The notes under the pieces were generated by a model. The model saw only the letters and a list, made by a program, of their open reading frames with translations, searched no databases and had not been told where the DNA came from. A stretch of 57,697 nucleotides of DNA, taken from positions 1-57,697 of the IMG/VR virus record IMGVR_UViG_3300049255_000548. One strand, given 5' to 3'. Origin of the DNA: a virus. The position numbers and the translations under genes are program-made. Shown here piece by piece: positions 52,323 to 57,697 of this stretch; the first letter of the stretch is position 1, and the number at the start of each line of letters is the position of its first letter.

Positions 52323-52691
52323 ATGCAACTGTATGACGTGTTCTACAAGGGCCGCGCGATGGACTGTGATGTGCCACTTCCGCCGGCCGCGCCAGATATC
52401 GACCGAGTCGTCAACACTAACTGGGATCACCGCACCCTTCGCCCCGTCAAGGTGGGCGGGTCCTACGACTGGACGCGCGAGATCGTCACCCGCAAACTCT
52501 ATGCGCCGACCGGGATCTCCAGCACGTCCCCCGAGGGGCAGTCGGGCACGCTGGAGGCGCTCGGCTTGATGCGCCTGATCTCCTCGGAGCGCAAATACGC
52601 ATGGGGCCCGGTCGCGACCGTCATCATGCGCGTCGAAGACGAGGAGACCAATCGCGCCGCCCTGCTGGATGGCTGGAGGCTGGAGGCGTAA
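52323..52691 (+). CDS. Hypothetical protein divergent from the recombinase
   Basis: 122 residues; AAAAGGAG seven bases before ATG. MQLYDVFYKGRAMDCDVPLP, DRVVNTNWDHRTLRPVKVGG, TLEALGLMRLISSERKYAWG. Mixed alpha-beta, no family recognised. Transcribed away from the recombinase as a two-gene plus-strand unit with the next Zn protein. Confidence 0.65.
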   Translation: MQLYDVFYKGRAMDCDVPLPPAAPDIDRVVNTNWDHRTLRPVKVGGSYDWTREIVTRKLYAPTGISSTSPEGQSGTLEALGLMRLISSERKYAWGPVATVIMRVEDEETNRAALLDGWRLEA

Positions 52692-52693
52692 CC

Positions 52694-52864
52694 ATGAAGT
52701 GTCCCCACTGCCGGAGAGCGATCCCCGATGAAGACGTGCGGTCGGAGGCCGCACGTCTCCAAGCCGCGTTGCGCGCGAATCCGGGGCGCAAGCCTGTGTT
52801 GCGGACCTGCCCCAAGTGCGGCAAGTCTCACTCGGCGAGGGAAATGCGGAAATGCAAGGGATAG
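52694..52864 (+). CDS. Small zinc-ribbon protein
   Basis: 56 residues: MKCPHCRRAIPDEDVRSEAA, then LRTCPKCGKSHSAREMRKCK. Two CxxC pairs 37 residues apart form a ribbon. ATG is two bases after the preceding stop. Ends three bases before the converging minus gene. Confidence 0.65.
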   Translation: MKCPHCRRAIPDEDVRSEAARLQAALRANPGRKPVLRTCPKCGKSHSAREMRKCKG

Positions 52865-52867
52865 GCA

Positions 52868-53131
52868 TCAGTTCGACCGCTTCTTGCACTCGACCGTGAC
52901 GCTGATCGGATCGTCCGGCCGCCCCGCCGCCGTCACCGCGATCGACATCGGGCACCGGTCGCAGCGAATGATCCACATGCCGCACTCCGGCGCCGGATAC
53001 GGCAGCGCGATAGTGCACGTCTCCGCTCCCGGCCGTGCAACATTCAAAGCAACGCCGTTCGGATATTCCGGATCGGGTGCGCAGCGCGCCTGGCCGCGAC
53101 CCGAGCGAACAAACTCCACCCGTGCCGGCAT
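52868..53131 (-). CDS. Cys-motif phage conserved protein
   Basis: 87 residues. FVRSGRGQARCAPDPEYPNG, CTIALPYPAPECGMWIIRCD, then RCPMSIAVTAAGRPDDPISV and TVECKK. The block CGxWxIRCxxCxxSxAVTAAGRxDDPxSVTxxC recurs across temperate phages, unknown function, probably one zinc. ATG overlaps the stop of the gene upstream (T-A-ATG-type). Confidence 0.65.
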   Translation of the reverse strand: MPARVEFVRSGRGQARCAPDPEYPNGVALNVARPGAETCTIALPYPAPECGMWIIRCDRCPMSIAVTAAGRPDDPISVTVECKKRSN

Positions 53132-53370
53132 TAGTGGAACCCCTCTATCCAGCGGCGCACCGCAGCCTCGTCATGGCTAGCGCCGAAGAACATCGGCGCG
53201 ATTCTTAACCAGACGTGATTCTTTAATTCCGGGTGCTTGCCGAGGTCAGACATCATCGAAGTCATGGCCTCCAAAGGATCGTGCGGCAGGTGCGCCAGCG
53301 CCCGCTCTTTTGCCCTCTGCAAAAACTCACCCCGGCTTATTTCCCTTCCGCCTATCCCGACCATGTCCAT
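53131..53370 (-). CDS. Conserved small phage protein
   Basis: 79 residues. REISRGEFLQRAKERALAHL, then MTSMMSDLGKHPELKNH and AAVRRWIEGFH. The pattern SRxEFLxRAKxRAL ... ASMxSDLxKHPE ... FIEGF is common in phages of several hosts, function unknown. GGGAG upstream of ATG 53370 (53364 also possible). Confidence 0.65.
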   Translation of the reverse strand: MDMVGIGGREISRGEFLQRAKERALAHLPHDPLEAMTSMMSDLGKHPELKNHVWLRIAPMFFGASHDEAAVRRWIEGFH

Positions 53371-53383
53371 CCTGTGTCTCCCT

Positions 53384-53461
53384 TCAAGAGATGGCCGGCG
53401 CGTTCTCGTGCCGAACGCACCGGCCGCGCAGCTCGCCGTGGAAAGACTTCTTCACTGACAT
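53384..53461 (-). CDS. 25-residue ORF after the HerA-type gene
   Basis: MSVKKSFHGELRGRCVRHEN then APAIS. Starts 14 bases past the HerA stop with no clear ribosome site. It fills the gap to the gene at 53131; may be chance. Confidence 0.3.
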   Translation of the reverse strand: MSVKKSFHGELRGRCVRHENAPAIS

Positions 53462-53475
53462 GAGCTGCGAACTCG

Positions 53476-55221
53476 TCAATCCCTCAACTCCCTCGCCAGG
53501 CGGACCGCGCCCGCCCCACGCGCCTCCAGATACCCGTACCGCAGCAAGCGCGCAAATGCCGTCGACACCGGCCCGCTGTCGGCGTAACCCGCCGCCTCAC
53601 GCGCCGCGCCTTTGCGCACCGCGTCCCCGCCAGCTTCGACCACCGCGCGCAGCAGCGCCTTTTCGACCTTGGAAAGTTTTTCGCCGGCAAGCAGAAGTTC
53701 GAGGAGGGCGCTCCCGGTCGGCAGCGGCTCGAATGGGCCCAACACCGCAATGCCCTCGGACGTAATCCTCACCAGGCGCCCGTCCGTTTGAGTCCAGCAG
53801 TTCCGCTGGAACTCAGCGAACGCGGTCGAAACGGGGCCGCTATCGGCGTACCCGGCATGAAGGCGCACCTGCGCTTTGGTAAGGCCCGCCGGATGCTGCG
53901 CCAGCGCGGAAAGCATCGCGCGGTGCATCGCCGGTAGCGCCCCACCGCCGTTACGGCCGCCGCCGGAACTAACGGCCCTGCCGGCGGCCCCGGCCCGCGC
54001 CGGCGCCGGCCGCTCGATCCGGCGGCCCTCGATCGACGGCGACGCCCGGAGCCGGCGCGGCTCGGTAATCGTATCGACGAACCGGGCCAGGTGCTGCGCC
54101 TGAACCAGCGCCTCGTTCAGCTTGTCCGCGGCATCGGCGATTGCAAGAATAATCTCGCCGTAATCCCGATGGACGGAGCGCGCCGCTTCCTTCCGGACCT
54201 CCGATTCCCGGGCGGCCGTCAGTTCGGGGTTCGCGGCCTGCGCTCTCCCCATCTCGGCCCTCAGCCGCGCCACCTCCGCGCGGAGCAGTTTCGGGTCATT
54301 CTCCCGGGCGCGCTCAATCGTGGCTGACATCCGCTGGCGGAGCGCCGCCAAATCGACATCGGCCAGGCGCTTTGGCTGTACCCGCTTCTCCCCGGGCCTG
54401 GGCGTGGCGCCGCTATCGAACGTCTCAATCGGCAGCACGTGGACGCGCCGGAAGATCCCCGCCTCAGTGGGCCAGCCGGGAGACCAGAACCAGGCGTCCC
54501 CGATGGGCAGGGACGGCAGTGATTCCATCAGGATCTTCCGCTGTTCCGACGTGCCGTGTTTCTCGATCCAGGCGTCCATCGCCTCCATGTCCTGCGGGGC
54601 GATGGTCCGCAGGGCGACCAGCACCTCACTCTGCGTCAGGACGTTCTTGTTCAGCACCGCCGAACGCTGCGTCACGAGCATGGTGCCGATGCCGCGCTGT
54701 CCGCCGCGGCGCACGATATCCTCCGCCGCACCCAGCATGCGCTCCTCGCCGCGGTACGGCTTCTGCGGCGCGATTGCGTCGGCTTCGTCGAGGATCAGCA
54801 TCACCGGAGTTCGGTACCGCTCCTGCGCCTTCAGCCGGTACAGCGTTTCGAGAAAGGCAGCCATGAACGTCGCCACCTCGTGCTTGCGGAAGGCCGATAC
54901 GTCCAGGAGCAGGCGCACGTTCTCCTCCACCGCTACGCTCGCCACCAGCTCGCCCGCGCCGGGTTCGAGTGGCGCATCACCGTGCTCCCCGCCCAAAATC
55001 GTAATAGGCAGGCCGGCCGACTTCCCATCTCCGCTCGACCGCATGCCCCACCAGTCCCCCTTCGGGTCCACGACGATCACCTGCTGGCCGATGCGGAAGA
55101 GCTGCTCGGCGAACCGGCGCGCCGTGTAGCTTTTGCCGGCACGGCGCTTGGCCAGAACTGCAATCGTCTGCGTTACCGCGTCCGGGGGAAGGCTGAAGTC
55201 CTTCGCCAATTCGAGCTTCAT
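53476..55221 (-). CDS. HerA/FtsK-type DNA-translocating ATPase
   Basis: 581 residues from ATG 55221 (ATGA). Walker A VLAKRRAGKSYTARRF (Lys30), PKGDWWGM (DPK-type HerA motif), Walker B VMLILDEADAIAP (Asp145/Glu146), sensor LVTQRSAVLNKNVLTQSEVL; DUF87/HerA family. A central coiled coil (EVARLRAEMGRAQAANPELT) leads to two C-terminal winged helices with the same phrase (YADSGPVSTAFAEF and YADSGPVSTAFARL). Hexameric HerA pumps DNA with NurA nuclease or in defence systems; neither partner is apparent here. The coupled 137-residue gene upstream may be the partner. Confidence 0.85.
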   Translation of the reverse strand: MKLELAKDFSLPPDAVTQTIAVLAKRRAGKSYTARRFAEQLFRIGQQVIVVDPKGDWWGMRSSGDGKSAGLPITILGGEHGDAPLEPGAGELVASVAVEENVRLLLDVSAFRKHEVATFMAAFLETLYRLKAQERYRTPVMLILDEADAIAPQKPYRGEERMLGAAEDIVRRGGQRGIGTMLVTQRSAVLNKNVLTQSEVLVALRTIAPQDMEAMDAWIEKHGTSEQRKILMESLPSLPIGDAWFWSPGWPTEAGIFRRVHVLPIETFDSGATPRPGEKRVQPKRLADVDLAALRQRMSATIERARENDPKLLRAEVARLRAEMGRAQAANPELTAARESEVRKEAARSVHRDYGEIILAIADAADKLNEALVQAQHLARFVDTITEPRRLRASPSIEGRRIERPAPARAGAAGRAVSSGGGRNGGGALPAMHRAMLSALAQHPAGLTKAQVRLHAGYADSGPVSTAFAEFQRNCWTQTDGRLVRITSEGIAVLGPFEPLPTGSALLELLLAGEKLSKVEKALLRAVVEAGGDAVRKGAAREAAGYADSGPVSTAFARLLRYGYLEARGAGAVRLARELRD

Positions 55222-55631
55222 CGAGCCTCCTGCCCTGCAGGGGCGCCGGTTTCGGCGTCGGCGGCCGTGGAGCTCTTCGCCCCGCCGCGCTTCGCCCGGC
55301 GGCGTGGCGCGTCGGGCGGTTGCGCCGCGATCACTTCCGCCCAGTGCTGTTCGATCGCCGCGTCGGTCAAGTCTCCCCGGAACAGTTGGAGTTGAGGGCG
55401 GTTCTGATGAAAGCGCTTCGGGAACCGCTCCCACGGAATATCCGCCGCGCGAAACCCGAACGCCTCAATTGCGTCGATGATCGCCTTCCGGGTTGGCCTA
55501 CCGGTGGTTAAATTTATCATCCCGCCAGGCAGAAATTTGTACGCGGTCAGCGCAATCTCCAACAGCCGCATGACGCGTTCGTCGCCGCCGAGAATCTCCA
55601 GAACCTTCGCGTCGTCGTTCCCCTCGGTCAC
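55218..55631 (-). CDS. HerA-coupled hypothetical protein
   Basis: 137 residues, GTG start (GTGA overlap; GGAGG eight bases away). ILGGDERVMRLLEIALTAYK, FLPGGMINLTTGRPTRKAII, DAIEAFGFRAADIPWERFPK, a basic C-terminus. Short alpha-beta domain, no NurA or nuclease motif. Tight coupling to HerA suggests joint function. Confidence 0.6.
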   Translation of the reverse strand: MTEGNDDAKVLEILGGDERVMRLLEIALTAYKFLPGGMINLTTGRPTRKAIIDAIEAFGFRAADIPWERFPKRFHQNRPQLQLFRGDLTDAAIEQHWAEVIAAQPPDAPRRRAKRGGAKSSTAADAETGAPAGQEAR

Positions 55632-55885
55632 AGCTTCAACCTCCCCTCCACCGCCGCCGCGTGCAGCGGGCAATAGTCGATATCGGGCTCCCGGTGAACC
55701 GCGCAGGCCTTGCACAGCACGGCGTCGCACGTCCTTGGCTTCCCGGAGGCGAACCCGGTCCGGTAGTCGCACAGCCTGTAATCGGCGGTCTTGCGTTTGC
55801 AAACCGAGCAGCTCCGCGCGCGTGTCGGTGCCATCCGGACCATCGCGTGCGCTCCACCGGGCAGCGTGATGTGCTTGCAGGGCAT
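55628..55885 (-). CDS. Cys-rich conserved phage protein
   Basis: 85 residues. MPCKHITLPGGAHAMVRM, then CSVCKRKTADYRLCDYRTG, RTCDAVLCKACAVHREPDID and YCPLH. The order C-x2-C ... LCDxR ... TCDxxLCxxCAxH ... D-x-CPxH is a recurrent phage zinc protein. ATG overlaps the upstream stop (TAATG). Confidence 0.7.
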   Translation of the reverse strand: MPCKHITLPGGAHAMVRMAPTRARSCSVCKRKTADYRLCDYRTGFASGKPRTCDAVLCKACAVHREPDIDYCPLHAAAVEGRLKL

Positions 55886-56169
55886 TAGTAGAAAAACCTC
55901 ATGTCATAGGCGTTGGGACCGCAGAGGAGTTTTGAGGCCCGCCGCGCGGGCTCATACCCTTCCGGCAATCTGATTCTCGTGTCGTCGTCCAGGCGGATCG
56001 GCACGCCACGGGTGGCCACATTGCGCGCAACCTCGTCCCTGGGCGAGCCGAACTTCCGCGCCAGGTGGTCGATTAGCGCATCCTGCTGCTGGCGGGTCAG
56101 CGCGTGGACATCGAGCATAACGACGGCAACGTCGCTCTGAATGCGCGGATCGTTCGGCGCCCCACCCAA
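55885..56169 (-). CDS. Hypothetical protein, probable 3' part of a frameshifted gene
   Basis: 94 residues as read from TTG 56169: DVAVVMLDVHALTRQQQDAL, IDHLARKFGSPRDEVARNVA, TRGVPIRLDDDTRIRLPEGY. A plausible small protein, but the natural start seems to be ATG 56278 in another frame; one G fewer in a TGGGGC run near 56164 would join them into one 131-residue protein. See finding. Confidence 0.55.
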   Translation of the reverse strand: MGGAPNDPRIQSDVAVVMLDVHALTRQQQDALIDHLARKFGSPRDEVARNVATRGVPIRLDDDTRIRLPEGYEPARRASKLLCGPNAYDMRFFY

Positions 56170-56278
56170 GACTCACCCGGGACGTCGCCGGGTCCAGGAT
56201 CGCAAACGTCCTGGCCCCCAGCACACTTTCCCACTCCTCGCCACGGCTGCCCGAGAACGTGATGGTCGGCGCGCTCAT
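55952..56278 (-). CDS. Hypothetical ORF, probable 5' part of the same gene
   Basis: ATG 56278 overlaps the stop of the gene upstream (ATGA). The first 40 residues look real (MSAPTITFSGSRGEEWESVL, GARTFAILDPATSRVSLG); after that the Arg/Cys-rich sequence is a shadow of the other frame. Confidence 0.45.
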   Translation of the reverse strand: MSAPTITFSGSRGEEWESVLGARTFAILDPATSRVSLGWGAERSAHSERRCRRYARCPRADPPAAGCANRPPGAEVRLAQGRGCAQCGHPWRADPPGRRHENQIAGRV

Positions 56279-56517
56279 GCCCGCAACCCTCCCCGCCGAA
56301 TCGCCTTGCGCGCAGCCTCGATCTGAGATGCGCTGGGGTAGGTCGCATTCAGGTGCTCCGGCGTCGCGGAAATGGGCAGCGGAAACGTGCCGCCCGTCGC
56401 AGCGACGTGACGCTCCAGGCAGAGCGCCCGCTCCGGCGGCAGTTCCCAGCCCATTTTTTCCCACCCATAGCGGGTGAGCTTCCAGCCTCGGGACTTCAGA
56501 TAATCGGCGCAGCTCAT
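56275..56517 (-). CDS. Small hypothetical protein
   Basis: 80 residues. MSCADYLKSRGWKLTRYGWE, KMGWELPPERALCLERHVAA, SQIEAARKAIRRGGLRA. Aromatic N-terminus, helical C-terminus. Coupled both sides by ATGA overlaps. Unrecognised. Confidence 0.6.
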   Translation of the reverse strand: MSCADYLKSRGWKLTRYGWEKMGWELPPERALCLERHVAATGGTFPLPISATPEHLNATYPSASQIEAARKAIRRGGLRA

Positions 56518-56768
56518 GACAAGTTCACCTGTAACGGCATCACCATGCCCCAGGGATCGGTTCCGAATCGCAGGAACCGCTCGTTGGGATCGGGCTCGTC
56601 GAGAAACTCGATCTCGATCATGTGCATCGGCGAGGACGCCAGCACCTCGGCGTGCTTCCTCGCCAGGCTCGGAAGAAGCGAATCGAGCTCGGACTCCGCC
56701 GCATCGACCACTTCCTCAAAAACGCGAACTCTGCCTGCGAAACCGCGGATGGCCACACGCAACCGCAT
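56514..56768 (-). CDS. Small hypothetical protein
   Basis: 84 residues. RVRVFEEVVDAAESELDSLL, PSLARKHAEVLASSPMHMIE, EPDPNERFLRFGTDPWGMVM. Helix then two beta strands; the last segment (NERFLRFGTDPxGMV) is a phrase seen in other phage proteins of unknown function. Confidence 0.6.
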   Translation of the reverse strand: MRLRVAIRGFAGRVRVFEEVVDAAESELDSLLPSLARKHAEVLASSPMHMIEIEFLDEPDPNERFLRFGTDPWGMVMPLQVNLS

Positions 56769-57104
56769 TCAGCTTTTCCTCCCCGGCACCAAATCCTCGG
56801 GCGCCAGGTTGTCGAGGTCGAACCGGCGCACCTTGACGCGGCCGTCGTTCGCGGCCCGCAGCACGCCGGCCTCGATCAGGCCGTAGATAAACCCCTCCCG
56901 CAGCCCCACATACTTCGCCGCTTCCCGTATCGTGAGGTACTGCGGCAGCCGTTGCGCCGCCGCCTGCTCGATCAGCCAGGCGAACACCCTCGCGGAATCC
57001 CCCGGCGCGGGCATGACGGGCTGGGCAGGTTCTTCGAGCGGCACGCGGCGCGCCAGGGCGGAGTCCGCCGCAGCCCGGCTGCGGCGAACCAGGGCGCGGC
57101 TCAC
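56769..57104 (-). CDS. Excisionase/AlpA-type winged-HTH protein
   Basis: 111 residues. C-terminal HTH at about 57-95: YLTIREAAKYVGLREGFIYG, LIEAGVLRAANDGRVKVRR. This MerR/AlpA-type fold is used by excisionases and phage regulators. N-terminus is Arg/Ala-rich. Its ATG overlaps the stop of the gene upstream. A regulator or directionality factor for one of the recombinases is plausible. Confidence 0.7.
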   Translation of the reverse strand: MSRALVRRSRAAADSALARRVPLEEPAQPVMPAPGDSARVFAWLIEQAAAQRLPQYLTIREAAKYVGLREGFIYGLIEAGVLRAANDGRVKVRRFDLDNLAPEDLVPGRKS

Positions 57105-57697
57105 TTCTTCTTCCTCCCCGTTTTGACGTCGGTTTTCGCGGCCTTGGCCTCGGCCTTCACCAGCACCTTGCGAACATCGAGGTCGCCCAGGTCTTCGCGC
57201 CGCACCTTCAGCTTGCGCTTGTCTCGCACGGCATCGAGCGCTTCCAGCCGGACCAGCTTGCGCAGGAGGTCCGCCGACAGCCCGGTGACCTCTGCCGCCT
57301 GATCGAGCGACGTCCAGATCGGCGGAGGCTCGCGGCCGGCCTCCGCCAGCGCGATCAGCCGGCCCACCTTCGCGAGCACCGCCTCATGCTCCGCCAGGCG
57401 CAGATGAATCGTCTCGGCCGCCAGCGACGGCCCGCCCGCGTGCTCAGGTCTTGCCAGTTCCGCCGTCCCTGGCGACACTGGCGGCATCACCCGCATGGGC
57501 GCCGGCGCCATGCGGGCATTGACCTCCTCCGGATCGAACACTCGCTGCGGACGCATCCGCTCCCGTTTGCGGAACTGGGGATGGAGTCTCTTATCCTCTA
57601 CCTCGCGGTAAAGCGACCGCGAGCTGATGCCCAGCCGGGCGCAGACTTCCGCGTCGGTTAGCCAGTTCGACAGATCGAGTCCGGTGGTTGCAGTCAT
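57101..57697 (-). CDS. Double winged-HTH regulator
   Basis: 198 residues starting on the last base of the window. Two HTH units: WLTDAEVCARLGISSRSLYR (about 12-60) and SLDQAAEVTGLSADLLRKLV (about 128-175), each followed by a basic wing, with a Pro/Ala linker and a Lys-rich tail. Two DNA-binding heads on one chain fit an operator- or arm-site-bridging regulator. The stop overlaps the next ATG. Its promoter lies outside the window. Confidence 0.7.
   Translation of the reverse strand: MTATTGLDLSNWLTDAEVCARLGISSRSLYREVEDKRLHPQFRKRERMRPQRVFDPEEVNARMAPAPMRVMPPVSPGTAELARPEHAGGPSLAAETIHLRLAEHEAVLAKVGRLIALAEAGREPPPIWTSLDQAAEVTGLSADLLRKLVRLEALDAVRDKRKLKVRREDLGDLDVRKVLVKAEAKAAKTDVKTGRKKK

Noticed and set aside
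1-57697. CRISPR arrays, tRNA or rRNA genes
   Set aside because: No regularly spaced repeats and no cloverleaf or rRNA-like stretch seen by eye; a covariance-model search was not possible here.

Overview
This 57.7 kb, GC-rich, tightly packed window is most or all of a tailed-phage or prophage genome. It has a tyrosine integrase, an ERF/Gp157 recombination operon, terminase, portal, scaffold, major capsid, a podovirus-like tail hub and adaptor, tailspike/fibre proteins, large internal-virion proteins and lysis-type enzymes. There is no sheath, baseplate or classical long-tail tape-measure/tube set, which points to a short-tailed (podovirus-like) temperate phage. The host cannot be fixed from sequence. 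The GC content, the small basic 'RxGG...TP' proteins and the style of the small ORFs would suit Acidobacteriota, but that is a guess.

Layout. (1) 1-1145: integrase (+) and a small basic protein (-), followed by a 270-base non-coding stretch with GGTAGCC repeats and a strong hairpin. (2) 1419-5224 (-): an early operon of ten coupled genes running from an HNH-like Zn protein through small unknowns to ERF single-strand-annealing recombinase and Gp157. It is driven by a strong promoter at 5231-5260 that contains a perfect 22-bp operator. (3) 5318-8673 (mostly +): an accessory cluster of small proteins (basic protein, membrane Zn protein, secreted protein, Cys-rich protein). (4) 8648-48487 (-): the late module. 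In transcription order it holds Zn-motif small proteins, small terminase, a large terminase split into two polypeptides, receptor-binding/tailspike proteins, a spanin-like protein, portal (with Zn ribbon), scaffold, major capsid (followed by a terminator), connector-type proteins, tail adaptor, beta-repeat structural protein, lytic transglycosylase, tail hub, fibre, two coiled internal proteins, a permuted NlpC/P60-type hydrolase, a DUF3307 membrane protein and a 2528-residue polyvalent internal protein. A Dam-type adenine methylase (31029-31946, +) lies inside this module on the opposite strand. (5) 48567-57697: regulatory/accessory module with a LuxR-type HTH protein (+), decayed DinD and truncated Dcm remnants, an HNH nuclease, tandem paralogous small proteins, a serine recombinase with a Cys-rich insertion, a HerA-type ATPase, and two excisionase/AlpA-type winged-HTH proteins at the right end.

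Genes work as long translationally coupled runs: ATGA, GTGA, TGATG and TAATG stop/start overlaps link nearly every neighbour, and these overlaps were used to choose starts. No DNA polymerase, primase, replicative helicase or CI-like repressor is visible. Replication probably relies on the host plus ERF/Gp157, and control probably comes from the paired operators near 5.25 kb and the HTH proteins at 48.6 and 57 kb. No stretch longer than 300 bases lacks a candidate gene, and I saw no tRNA, rRNA or CRISPR array by eye. The window starts on the ATG of the integrase and ends on the ATG of the last gene, so the true element ends (or circularity) are not visible.
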